Below are positions 18,236 to 26,098 of a stretch of DNA of 64,000 nt, in pieces. The stretch's first letter is position 1; the number at the start of each line of letters is the position of its first letter. The position numbers were made by a program, and so were the translations under genes. Source of the DNA: an uncultured Pontibacter sp. (GTDB lineage Bacteria; Bacteroidota; Bacteroidia; Cytophagales; Hymenobacteraceae); NCBI RefSeq assembly GCF_947495565.1, contig NZ_CANLZM010000002.1, positions 62,001 to 126,000 on the forward strand, written 5' to 3'. Below the pieces are notes generated by a model that was not told the DNA's origin, did no database searches, and saw only the letters and a list, made by a program, of their open reading frames with translations.

Positions 18236-19024
18236 TTGAATATCCGCATCCAACTTTTCGAATTTGAGGACCAGCGCTGGTTTCCGCACGTCATCCGCCA
18301 GGGCATGATGGATTTTCTGCGCTTCATGATCACAAACCTGAGCGCGTACGAAGCTATACTACCACTGCTGCGGGAGCTACTGGAGCGCACTGACCAAAAG
18401 CAGATCACAGACCTTTGCTCAGGGGCCGGGGGCGGCATAGCTGCTTTAAGGCAGCAACTCAGCAGCCATATGGGCGTATCCGTGCATGTTACGCTCTCAG
18501 ACCTCTACCCAAATATTGATGCCTATCAGTACCTCAGCAGCACCTCTTCCAGCACCATTGATTTTATACCTTCTCCCGTAGATGCCACCGCCGTACCTGA
18601 CCATGTGAAAGGTGTCCGCACTATTTTCTCTTCTTTTCATCATTTTCCGCCACCTGCAGCCAAAGCTATACTTCAGGATGCCGCTGACAAGGGCGCTGCC
18701 ATTGGTATTTTTGAAGGAGCTAAAAAAAGCTGGGGCGAAATGCTGCTCCTGTGGCTGATGTTTCCGCCTCTTATACTGCTGGTAACACCATTTATCCGAC
18801 CGTTTAAGTTCAGCAGACTGTTTTTTACATATCTTATTCCGCTCATACCTTTGGGTATTATCTGGGATGGCACTGTATCGTTGCTGCGCATTTATACGCC
18901 GGCACAGCTGCAACGTATGGCATCGGAAATAAAAGCGCCTAACTACACCTGGCGCTCAGGCCGCGAAGGCAATGCCCCCGGCAAGTATGTTATCTACTTA
19001 ATCGGGTACCCGGATCAGGCATAA
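18236..19024 (+). CDS. Membrane-associated class I SAM-dependent methyltransferase-like protein
   Basis: 262 residues. The AdoMet motif I is ITDLCSGAGGGIAALRQQL (about residues 57-75); VHVTLSDLYPNIDAY is motif II, with the acidic residue that holds the ribose; the stretch TIFSSFHHFPPPAAKAIL corresponds to the motif IV region. Two hydrophobic helices near the C-terminus (WGEMLLLWLMFPPLILLV and LFFTYLIPLIPLGII) are unusual for a soluble methyltransferase and suggest a lipid-like substrate. The start is TTG at 18236; other starts cannot be excluded. The UbiA prenyltransferase gene follows 72 bases later on the same strand, so they may form a pathway that methylates or prenylates a membrane lipid (inference). 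Confidence 0.7.
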   Translation: MNIRIQLFEFEDQRWFPHVIRQGMMDFLRFMITNLSAYEAILPLLRELLERTDQKQITDLCSGAGGGIAALRQQLSSHMGVSVHVTLSDLYPNIDAYQYLSSTSSSTIDFIPSPVDATAVPDHVKGVRTIFSSFHHFPPPAAKAILQDAADKGAAIGIFEGAKKSWGEMLLLWLMFPPLILLVTPFIRPFKFSRLFFTYLIPLIPLGIIWDGTVSLLRIYTPAQLQRMASEIKAPNYTWRSGREGNAPGKYVIYLIGYPDQA

Positions 19025-19096
19025 ACATTTCATACTGACTAAGAGTATCAAATTTCAAATTACGTAAAGCTTTTCAACAACTTAGCAACTCCTCTC

Positions 19097-19975
19097 TTGA
19101 AGCTAGCACAAAAGTATAGCAACGCACTTATACTAATGCGCATACCGTTTTCGGTGTACCTGATGCCTGTTTTCTGGTTTGCCCTCAGCACGCAGCCTCA
19201 GGTAGACTTTTTGCGGGCGGTTATCGTGTTTCTGGTATTGCATGTGCTGGTTTACCCTGCCAGCAACGGCTACAACTCCTACTACGACCGCGACGAAGGC
19301 AGTATTGGCGGGCTTAAGCATCCTCCAAAACCTAACCGCCAGCTTATGCACCTGGTGCTGCTGTTCGATGTGCTGGCTGTGTTACTGTCGCTTCTGCTTT
19401 CGCCTCTTTTTGCCAGCCTTGTGGCGCTGTACCTTTTCATCTCCAAGGCTTATAGTTACGAAGGTATACGCCTAAAGAAATACCCGATCCTGAGTACGTT
19501 TGTCGTTACGTTTTTTCAGGGCGCTTTTACTTACGTGATGGTGCAGGTGGGCGTAGGAATAGCTTTAGCACAGGTGCTGCAGCAGCCTAACATCTGGTTT
19601 GCGCTGGTAAGCACCTTATTTTTATGCGGCTCCTACCCTCTTACGCAAATATACCAGCACGAGGAAGACAGCCGCCGCGGCGACCGCACGCTTAGTCTGC
19701 TGCTCGGTGTAAAAGGAACGTACTTTTTCGCAGCCGTCAGCCTGATGGTGGGCGCGGCATTGCTGCTATGGCTATACTTTAGCACCGGCCAAGTATACAA
19801 TATTTTAATCTTCCTGCTCTGCACGGCGCCTGTTTTATACTTCTTTACCGGCTGGGTTTTGCGTTCGCAACGTAACGCAGCGGAAGTTAACTATGACAAC
19901 ACCATGCGCATGAACAAGCTGTCGTCATTATGCATCAGCACGGCTTTTATATTGATGATGGCAGTAAGGATGTAG
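19097..19975 (+). CDS. UbiA-family prenyltransferase
   Basis: An integral-membrane enzyme that transfers an isoprenoid chain to an acceptor, 292 residues with about eight to nine hydrophobic helices. The first Asp motif is NGYNSYYDRDEGSIGG (NxxxDxxxD type, about residue 56); the second is YQHEEDSRRGDRTLSLLLG (about residue 191). Both Mg-pyrophosphate sites are intact. The start is drawn at TTG 19097; an ATG at 19136 (MRIPFSVYLMPVFW) is the alternative and would shorten the protein by 13 residues. The acceptor is unknown; no quinone genes are adjacent. The neighbours are the membrane methyltransferase and a small membrane protein. Confidence 0.85.
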   Translation: MKLAQKYSNALILMRIPFSVYLMPVFWFALSTQPQVDFLRAVIVFLVLHVLVYPASNGYNSYYDRDEGSIGGLKHPPKPNRQLMHLVLLFDVLAVLLSLLLSPLFASLVALYLFISKAYSYEGIRLKKYPILSTFVVTFFQGAFTYVMVQVGVGIALAQVLQQPNIWFALVSTLFLCGSYPLTQIYQHEEDSRRGDRTLSLLLGVKGTYFFAAVSLMVGAALLLWLYFSTGQVYNILIFLLCTAPVLYFFTGWVLRSQRNAAEVNYDNTMRMNKLSSLCISTAFILMMAVRM

Positions 19976-20020
19976 CCAACTTATACTTGATTTCGTAATA
20001 TGGTGTAGCAAAAAAACGCA

Positions 20021-20500
20021 ATGCCTATGAAACTTCTTGATGCTGTAGTGGCTGGAATAGCTGGCACTGCCGCCATGACTGCATTTCTCTACCTGCTTTC
20101 ATATGCTACGCACCGCGTGATGAAGGTAATCAGGATTCTGGGCACTATGCTGCTGAACCGCACGCACCCTGATGGCAGCCTCTCAGAGTTAACAGGCACT
20201 AAAGTAGCCGGTACTATAGCACATTATGCCGTCGGAATTTTCTTTGCCGTTATTTATCTGGCGCTCTGGAGTTCAGGAGTTGGCGCACCCACTGCCTCCT
20301 GGGGGCTGCTATTTGGCCTGGCGCACGGGCTGGTGGCGATGGTTATCTGGTACTTCTTTTTCATGCTGCACCCCCGCCCCCCGCTTATCACTCTCAAATC
20401 ATACCTTACCACTCTTATTTTCGCACATATTATATACGGCTTTATCATGACGTATACTTTCTACCTGCTGCTAAAGCCAGCGTATAGTTTTTGGTGGTGA
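20021..20500 (+). CDS. Small four-helix membrane protein, function unknown
   Basis: 159 residues with about four transmembrane helices: LDAVVAGIAGTAAMTAFLYLL, AHYAVGIFFAVIYLALW, GLLFGLAHGLVAMVIWYFFF, and IFAHIIYGFIMTYTFYLLL. The repeated small-residue helix GIAGTAAM resembles YagU/DUF2938-type small membrane proteins, but this is only a resemblance. The start is ATG at 20021 (alternative ATG at 20027). It follows the UbiA gene after 45 bases on the same strand and may belong to that group. Confidence 0.7.
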   Translation: MPMKLLDAVVAGIAGTAAMTAFLYLLSYATHRVMKVIRILGTMLLNRTHPDGSLSELTGTKVAGTIAHYAVGIFFAVIYLALWSSGVGAPTASWGLLFGLAHGLVAMVIWYFFFMLHPRPPLITLKSYLTTLIFAHIIYGFIMTYTFYLLLKPAYSFWW

Positions 20501-20517
20501 GAAGGGAATTCTGCATC

Positions 20518-21005
20518 ACCGGGTCTAACCACTCCTGCCCCTCCTTGTCAAAGGAGGGGAATTTTACCCCGCCCCAGCCCTCTCCTTTTATCGAGGGCTT
20601 CTATCCTCAAAACAGGAGAGGGAGTTTTATTTAAGCTCCGTCAGCAGTGGCTATCGAAAACAGATCCCAGCCTTTGGGTTGAGCGCCTTTGGAGTTTTTC
20701 GGTCCCGCAGGGATTGCAAAGCGACAGCGAGCAAAGAAAAGGTCTCAGCGCGATGCCCTTATCGAGGGCCCCTACCCCCGCCTCGAGGAAGCCAAAGCCA
20801 GAAATGAAACAAGCAGCTGGTAAAGCAGAGGATGAGCAGCAGCTAGCAAGTATAGCTTTTCTCCAGTTACAAGAAGCTTCGGCTATCCAAGTATGAATCG
20901 CCAAGTATAAATTATAGCCAAAGCACAAAGTATGGCTTTTCAAGCCAGTTGAGTTGCAAACTCAACTTCATATTAAGACACGAGTTAAAAACTCGCGCCA
21001 GCGGG
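20518..21005 (-). repeat. Composite dispersed repeat, copy 1
   Basis: This gene-free stretch (20501-21155) is mostly one repeat unit. Read on the plus strand it holds, in order, a CCTCCTTG/AAGGAGGGG palindrome, a GC-rich CCCTCTCC block, GTGGCTATCGAAAACAG, GAGCGCCTTTGGAGTTTTTC, GAGGGCCCCTACCCCCG, and a tail with AGCCAGTTGAGTTGCAAA and ACGAGTTAAAAACTCGCG. The same blocks appear in the same order, inverted, at 38590-39112 and, without the tail, at 55500-55925. It sits between convergent genes (small membrane protein and rho). Short open frames inside it are artefacts of the repeat. Confidence 0.8.
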
Positions 21006-21091
21006 GAACAAAGGGACAAGCTATAAAAAGCAACAGCTATCGAGTATAGTCTCATCCAAACTGCAGAATTCAAAAGGACAAAAGTATAAAG

Positions 21092-21128
21092 CAAAACAGC
21101 CTGCCAAACGCGAAGTCTGGCAGGCTGC
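21092..21128 (-). terminator. Rho-independent terminator of rho
   Basis: CAGCCTGCCA at 21098-21107 pairs with TGGCAGGCTG at 21118-21127; on the minus strand a TTTTGCTTT tract follows. Confidence 0.75.
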
Positions 21129-21155
21129 AAGTATAAGTTAAGTTAACTACTAACC

Positions 21156-22946
21156 TTATCCGTTCATCGAGATCAGGAATTCTTCGTTGCTCTTGGTGCC
21201 TTTCATTCTCTCTTTCAGGAACTCCATAGCTTCGATTGAATTCATATCTGACATAAACTTGCGCAGGATCCAGATGCGGTTTAGTTCGTCTCTGTCCATC
21301 AGCAAGTCTTCGCGGCGTGTACCAGAGGCTGGCACGTCGATAGCCGGGTAAACTCTGCGGTTGGCCAGTTTACGATCCAGCTGCAGTTCCATGTTACCGG
21401 TACCTTTGAATTCTTCAAAAATCACCTCATCCATTTTAGAACCTGTGTCTATCAGGGCAGTGGCGATGATAGTTAGGGAGCCGCCGTTTTCTACGTTACG
21501 GGCAGCACCGAAGAAGCGCTTCGGCTTGTGTAGCGCGTTAGCATCCACACCACCCGACAGAATTTTACCAGACGAAGGCACTACAGTATTATAAGCACGG
21601 GCCAGTCGAGTGATAGAGTCTAGCAGAATAACCACATCGTGGCCACACTCTACCATGCGCTTAGCTTTATCCAATACAATGCTGGATACTTTTACGTGGC
21701 GGTCAGCGGTTTCATCGAATGTAGAGGCAATTACCTCCGCGTTTACGCTGCGGGCCATGTCCGTTACTTCCTCAGGGCGCTCGTCAATCAGCAAGATCAT
21801 CAAGTATACTTCCGGATGATTCTCTGTGATGGCGTTTGCTATCTCCTTCAGCAACACTGTTTTACCAGTTTTAGGCTGTGCCACAATCATACCACGCTGG
21901 CCTTTACCAATAGGTGCAAAGAGGTCTAAAATACGGGTAGAAAGCTGGCTTGGGCGGGTTGTTAGTTTTAAACGCTCTTCCGGGAAAAGCGGTGTAAGGT
22001 GCTGGAACGGAATACGATCACGGATTTCTTCTGTAGTACGGCCGTTTACTGTCTCCACTTTTAACAGGGCAAAATACTTTTCGCCTTCTTTTGGCGGGCG
22101 GATCTGCCCTTTTACGGTATCTCCTGTTTTAAGGCCAAAAAGCTTAATCTGCGAAGGAGACACATAAATATCATCCGGAGAGGCCAGGTAGTTGTAATGT
22201 GTAGAGCGAAGGAAGCCATAGCCATCCTGCATCAGCTCCAGTACTCCCTCATTCAGGATAATACCGTCAAACTCTTTAAAGTTATTTGTAGTGGCAGCAT
22301 TCTGCTGGCTGCTACGGCGCGTGTTATCACCACGGTCGCTGCTGCGGCTCTCTCTGCTGTCGTTGCCACGGTTATCGTTGCGGTTATCGCGGCTTTCGCG
22401 GTTGTCGCTGCGGTTTTCGTTTCCGCGGTTATCGTTTCCGCGGTTGTCGTTGCGGCTCTCTCTATCTCCTCTGTTATCGCTGCGGCTTTCGCGGGCTTCG
22501 CTGCGGTTCTCACGTGCGTCGTTACGATTTTCGCGTGCATCGCTGCGGTTTTCATCTCTGCTGTCGCGGCGAACGCGCTCACGGTTGTTCTGTGTGCCAT
22601 GGTCCTTTACCGGAGCTTCAGTTGCTACTGCAGTTTGTGCTCTTTCGTCGGTTCGGGCAGCGGCCGCCGTGCGCTGGCGCTTTTCTTTAACTGGCGGTTG
22701 TGGCGCTTTCTCTTCTTCTACGGCAACTGCACTTTCAGCTGTTTCAACACTACCAGACGATTCGTTTTGAGCCACACGATTGTATTCTTTGGAGATTTTT
22801 TCAGGAGGGGTTACGGCTTGTTGATCCAGGATCTTATAGATGAGGTCTTGTTTGCTAAGCTTCTTAAAGTTTTTTACACCCAGTTGCTCAGCAATTTCTT
22901 TGAGTTCTGAAAGAAGCCTATCTTTCAATTCTTCAATTTTGTACAT
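21156..22946 (-). CDS. rho: Transcription termination factor Rho with a disordered Arg/Asn/Asp insertion
   Basis: A hexameric RNA helicase that ends transcription. 596 residues from ATG 22946 ([20 protein letters not shown]). Rho_N at residues 1-45; about residues 50-235 form a low-complexity segment dominated by short Asn/Asp/Arg/Glu/Ser units ([30 protein letters not shown]); the RNA-binding cold-shock domain follows ([19 protein letters not shown]), then the ATPase: Walker [16 protein letters not shown], Walker [19 protein letters not shown]-loop [14 protein letters not shown] and R-loop region [18 protein letters not shown]. Such insertions are known in Rho of Bacteroidota, where in Bacteroides the disordered part drives phase separation. 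It is monocistronic. Confidence 0.96.
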   Translation of the reverse strand: MYKIEELKDRLLSELKEIAEQLGVKNFKKLSKQDLIYKILDQQAVTPPEKISKEYNRVAQNESSGSVETAESAVAVEEEKAPQPPVKEKRQRTAAAARTDERAQTAVATEAPVKDHGTQNNRERVRRDSRDENRSDARENRNDARENRSEARESRSDNRGDRESRNDNRGNDNRGNENRSDNRESRDNRNDNRGNDSRESRSSDRGDNTRRSSQQNAATTNNFKEFDGIILNEGVLELMQDGYGFLRSTHYNYLASPDDIYVSPSQIKLFGLKTGDTVKGQIRPPKEGEKYFALLKVETVNGRTTEEIRDRIPFQHLTPLFPEERLKLTTRPSQLSTRILDLFAPIGKGQRGMIVAQPKTGKTVLLKEIANAITENHPEVYLMILLIDERPEEVTDMARSVNAEVIASTFDETADRHVKVSSIVLDKAKRMVECGHDVVILLDSITRLARAYNTVVPSSGKILSGGVDANALHKPKRFFGAARNVENGGSLTIIATALIDTGSKMDEVIFEEFKGTGNMELQLDRKLANRRVYPAIDVPASGTRREDLLMDRDELNRIWILRKFMSDMNSIEAMEFLKERMKGTKSNEEFLISMNG

Positions 22947-23202
22947 AAATAATGGTATGGTAGTTAACTTAACTTGCCAGGTTTCGCGGTGAGCGAACAA
23001 AGCGAGAGATTTCTTTTAAATCAGGAAAATAGAATAGGTTGCGAAAGAGTCAGATAGGCACGGGAAAATGGGCCTTCTTCAATTGTACCGCAATGTTATT
23101 GCAATGCCTTTTAATTAACAAATATTAGCGGTGGTTTTAGGTAAAAAGTTTCAAAAAATGTCTAAAAGATTTTGTAAAAGCCGCTAAATAGTTAAAAAGC
23201 TC

Positions 23203-23210
23203 TATTTTTG
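23203..23210 (+). promoter_or_regulatory. Candidate -7 box for serS
   Basis: TATTTTTG fits TAnnTTTG, 23 bases before the serS ATG. No convincing -33 element at the expected distance. The 22947-23202 gap upstream otherwise holds no gene. Confidence 0.35.
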
Positions 23211-23232
23211 TGATTATACATTATACTTAACT

Positions 23233-24507
23233 ATGCTACAGCTAACAGTTTTAAGAGAGCAGACCGAGCAGGTAATTGCAGGCCTGAACAAGAAAAACTA
23301 CAAAAACGCGGCCGTGGAAGTTGCCGCTCTTCTGGAACTAGACCAACAGCGTCGCCAAATCCAGAACGAGCACGACTCGCTGCAGAGCCGCGCCAATGCT
23401 ATCTCAAAAGAGATTGGCATGCTGATGAAGAACGGAGAGCGCGAGAAGGCCGATGCCGCCAAAGCCGAAACCTCCGAGCTAAAGCAGCAGACCAAATCCT
23501 TAGCTGAGCAACTCTCCTCTGTAGAAGACGAAATTCAGAAGGCCCTTTACAAGCTGCCTAACCTGCCGCACGAGAGCGTGCCGTTTGGCAAAAGCGCTGA
23601 AGATAACGAAGTAGTACTAGAGCACGGCGAAATTCCGCAGTTGCACGAAGGCGCGCAGCCCCACTGGGAGCTGATCCAAAAGTATGACATCATAGATTTT
23701 GAGCTGGGCAACAAGGTATCCGGTGCCGGTTTTCCGTTTTACAAGAAGCAGGGTGCCCGTTTACAGCGCGCGCTCATTAACTTCTTTTTAGACGAGGCCA
23801 TGAAAGCCGGATACATGGAGGTGCAGCCACCGATTGTGGTAAACGAGGCTTCCGGGTACGGCACCGGTCAGTTGCCTGATAAGGATGGACAGATGTATCA
23901 TGCCACGGCAGATAACCTGTACCTGATCCCGACGGCGGAGGTTCCTATTACGAACATGTACCGCGATGAAATCGTTCCGGTGGAAAAACTGCCGATCAAG
24001 AACACCGGCCACACGCCTTGCTTCCGCCGGGAGGCCGGCTCCTGGGGCGCCGATGTGCGCGGCCTGAACCGTTTGCACCAGTTCGATAAGGTGGAGATTG
24101 TGCAGGTAACGCTTCCGGAGAAGTCTTACGAGGCGCTGGAGGATATGAGCAGCTACATACAGGGGCTGTTGCAGAAACTGGAACTGCCTTACCGCGTGCT
24201 GCGCCTTTGCGGCGGCGACATGGGCTTTACCTCTGCCCTAACCTACGACATGGAAGTATTCTCTGCCGCGCAAAACCGCTGGCTGGAAGTAAGCTCCGCC
24301 TCTAACTTTGAGACCTACCAGGCCAACCGCCTGAAGCTGCGCTACAAAACCGAGAGTGGCAAAACACAGCTGCTGCATACGCTGAATGGCAGTGCCCTGG
24401 CCCTGCCACGCATTGTGGCGGCTATACTTGAGAATAACCAGACGCCAGATGGCATTAACATGCCAAAGGTGCTGCACCCATACTTAGGCTTTGAGAAGAT
24501 CTCTTAG
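23233..24507 (+). CDS. serS: Seryl-tRNA synthetase
   Basis: Charges tRNA-Ser with serine in the cytoplasm. 424 residues, the normal length. N-terminal antiparallel coiled coil for tRNA binding (about 25-100, QQRRQIQNEHDSLQSRANAI); class II motif 2 PCFRREAGSWGADVRGLNRL with HQFDKVEIVQV (about 255-285); TAEVPITNMYRDEIV upstream; motif 3 NGSALALPRIVAAILENNQT with the conserved Arg (about 385). The start ATG at 23233 gives the standard N-terminus. Single gene closed by a terminator. Confidence 0.97.
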   Translation: MLQLTVLREQTEQVIAGLNKKNYKNAAVEVAALLELDQQRRQIQNEHDSLQSRANAISKEIGMLMKNGEREKADAAKAETSELKQQTKSLAEQLSSVEDEIQKALYKLPNLPHESVPFGKSAEDNEVVLEHGEIPQLHEGAQPHWELIQKYDIIDFELGNKVSGAGFPFYKKQGARLQRALINFFLDEAMKAGYMEVQPPIVVNEASGYGTGQLPDKDGQMYHATADNLYLIPTAEVPITNMYRDEIVPVEKLPIKNTGHTPCFRREAGSWGADVRGLNRLHQFDKVEIVQVTLPEKSYEALEDMSSYIQGLLQKLELPYRVLRLCGGDMGFTSALTYDMEVFSAAQNRWLEVSSASNFETYQANRLKLRYKTESGKTQLLHTLNGSALALPRIVAAILENNQTPDGINMPKVLHPYLGFEKIS

Positions 24508-24528
24508 TTCAGAGAGATTATAGCTTCA

Positions 24529-24570
24529 TAAACAGAAGGGCCGCTGATAACTCAGTGGCCCTTCTGTTTA
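24529..24570. terminator. Terminator between serS and the convergent gene
   Basis: AAACAGAAGGGCC pairs with GGCCCTTCTGTTT; the inner GCTGA/TCAG extends the stem. Symmetric A and T tracts make it usable from both sides. Confidence 0.8.
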
Positions 24571-24587
24571 TACTTTATTCGTGTTAC

Positions 24588-24992
24588 TTATTCTCCTCCG
24601 AACTGCTCCAGGTAAGCCTCGTACTGGCTTTTGAGTTTATACTTTTTGATCAGAATTTTAGGCTCGTCCATGTTCTCGGCTTGCAGGGTTTTCCCTTGCA
24701 GTAGCTGCATCAGCGCTTGCTCTTCATCCTCTGCGCCCATAATATCATCGTAATCCTGCATAAAGGCGGGCGTTAAAAGCAGCTTGTTTTTCTGGATCGC
24801 CACATAGCCAACCGACATCAGCTTTTCGAGCCCTTGCTCCAGTTCCTCATGCGTTAGTACGGTGCCATCCACAGCGTCGGCCATCAACAAGATTTCCTGC
24901 AACGGAGCACCTCCCTCACCGCCTGTGGCTAGTAGCAAAGCTTCGAGTAATTGTGCATCTGGCTTCTGCCATTCTAAGTTATACTTGGCCAT
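24588..24992 (-). CDS. Small acidic protein of unknown function, coupled to a GT9 gene
   Basis: 134 residues (MAKYNLEWQKPDAQLLEALL). No signal peptide. A helix-rich middle part (THEELEQGLEKLMSVGYVAI, then KNKLLLTPAF) looks like a winged-helix-type fold, but no family is recognised. Its ATG overlaps the stop of the upstream glycosyltransferase (TAATG on the minus strand), so the two are translationally coupled, which suggests a related task, though nothing in the sequence states it. Confidence 0.7.
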   Translation of the reverse strand: MAKYNLEWQKPDAQLLEALLLATGGEGGAPLQEILLMADAVDGTVLTHEELEQGLEKLMSVGYVAIQKNKLLLTPAFMQDYDDIMGAEDEEQALMQLLQGKTLQAENMDEPKILIKKYKLKSQYEAYLEQFGGE

Positions 24993-25972
24993 TAGGTCAT
25001 TTCTAAGTTATCAAACGAAATATCGCGCATGCATTTAAAATGCCCTTTGGGGCACTTGTTATAACCGATCTTGGAGCAAGGGCGGCAGCTGAGGCCCTGC
25101 ACTTCCAGCACTTTATACTTTGTCCGGAACGGGTACATGCCAAACTCCGGAATAGTGTTACCCCACACGCTGATAATATCTTTACGGAAAGCGGCCGCAA
25201 TATGCATCAGACCGGTATCATGGCTCACCACTTTGGTTGCCTGCCTCACCAACGAGGCAGAGCCGTTGAGGTTATACTTTCCGCAGGCGTTGTAGGTAAT
25301 TGTTTGTTGCTTGTTGCTGCTGGTTAAGAAGTGAGCGGCAATTTCCTCACCGGCAGCTGCGTCTTCCTTTCCGCCCAAAAGTATAACAGGCTGCTGCAAG
25401 CGCTCGCACAGCTCAATAATGCGCTGGGTTGGCAGCCGCTTGGTATAATGCTGCGCACCAATGGCAAAAGCCACATAGCCATCCTGAAAACCAGCCGGCA
25501 ACGTATGAACATCCACTTCGTCCTGCGCCGGAATAAAGTAATCTAAATCTTCTCCATCGTCTTTTACGCCAAGCGCAGCGGCAGCATCCAGGTAACGCTG
25601 CACGATGTGCACGTCGGGCAGGCGGTTGCGTTTAAAGTTCACCATCAGCCACTTCTCGTAGTTGAGCTTGTTGAAGCTGCGGTTCGGCTTGCCCAGCCTA
25701 GCCTTAATGATGCGGGTGCGCAGGTTGTTGTGCAGGTCCACCACGTAATCGAAGTTCTCTGCCTTCAGCTCCTGCACCAGGTCACCCAGTTTCTCGCCCA
25801 GCACATGCACCTTATCCACATAAGGGTTATGGGCAAGTATACTTTGGAAGGCTTTCTTGGTGCAAAAATGCACCTCCACCCCAGCCACCTGCTGCTTGAT
25901 GCAGCGGATAACGGGCGTTGTCAGCACGATATCGCCGATGGATGAAAAACGAAGTATAAGAATTTTTGGCAT
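24992..25972 (-). CDS. Glycosyltransferase family 9 (ADP-heptose:LPS heptosyltransferase-like)
   Basis: Adds a heptose or similar sugar to the lipopolysaccharide core at the inner face of the membrane. 326 residues from ATG 25972 (MPKILILRFSSIGDIVLTTP, the GT9 N-terminal signature). The C-terminal half has VILLGGKEDAAAGEEI, VVSHDTGLMHIAAAF (donor-binding motif) and IISVWGNTIPEFGMYPF. The last 35 residues carry the Cys motif CRPC, then KCPKGHFKCM, shared with the second GT9 gene at 36571. It is the first gene of a two-gene unit. Confidence 0.88.
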   Translation of the reverse strand: MPKILILRFSSIGDIVLTTPVIRCIKQQVAGVEVHFCTKKAFQSILAHNPYVDKVHVLGEKLGDLVQELKAENFDYVVDLHNNLRTRIIKARLGKPNRSFNKLNYEKWLMVNFKRNRLPDVHIVQRYLDAAAALGVKDDGEDLDYFIPAQDEVDVHTLPAGFQDGYVAFAIGAQHYTKRLPTQRIIELCERLQQPVILLGGKEDAAAGEEIAAHFLTSSNKQQTITYNACGKYNLNGSASLVRQATKVVSHDTGLMHIAAAFRKDIISVWGNTIPEFGMYPFRTKYKVLEVQGLSCRPCSKIGYNKCPKGHFKCMRDISFDNLEMT

Positions 25973-25993
25973 GGTATACTTTAAGCAACACTG

Positions 25994-26084
25994 CCGCAAG
26001 CTTGCAGCTTGCGGCTCTACTTGAGGTAAGCTTTCAGCTTACAGATTCATGGTTATCAGTGATATTTCGCAAGCTAAAAGCTTG
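25994..26084. repeat. Cluster of three AAGCTT-core hairpins
   Basis: Three short palindromes in 91 bases: CCGCAAGC/GCTTGCGG (25994-26014), GTAAGCT/AGCTTAC (26026-26042) and CAAGCT/AGCTTG (26070-26084). All share the AAGC(T) core. They fill the gap between the polX-like gene and the GT9 gene, both on the minus strand. REP-like; no T-run. Confidence 0.6.
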
Positions 26085-26098
26085 AAACAGTATGTGCT

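Noticed and set aside
20641..20943. Open frame on the minus strand in the gap before rho
   Set aside because: It reads through the composite repeat; similar false frames (with PTPTERLGSVFDSH-like text) occur in the other copies.
22330..22570. Possible CRISPR-like array
   Set aside because: The short periodic units are codon repeats of the Rho disordered segment, without constant repeats or spacers.
22197..22910. Ala/Val-rich open frame antisense to rho
   Set aside because: Produced by the repetitive Arg/Asn/Asp codons of the rho insertion; it has no independent signals.
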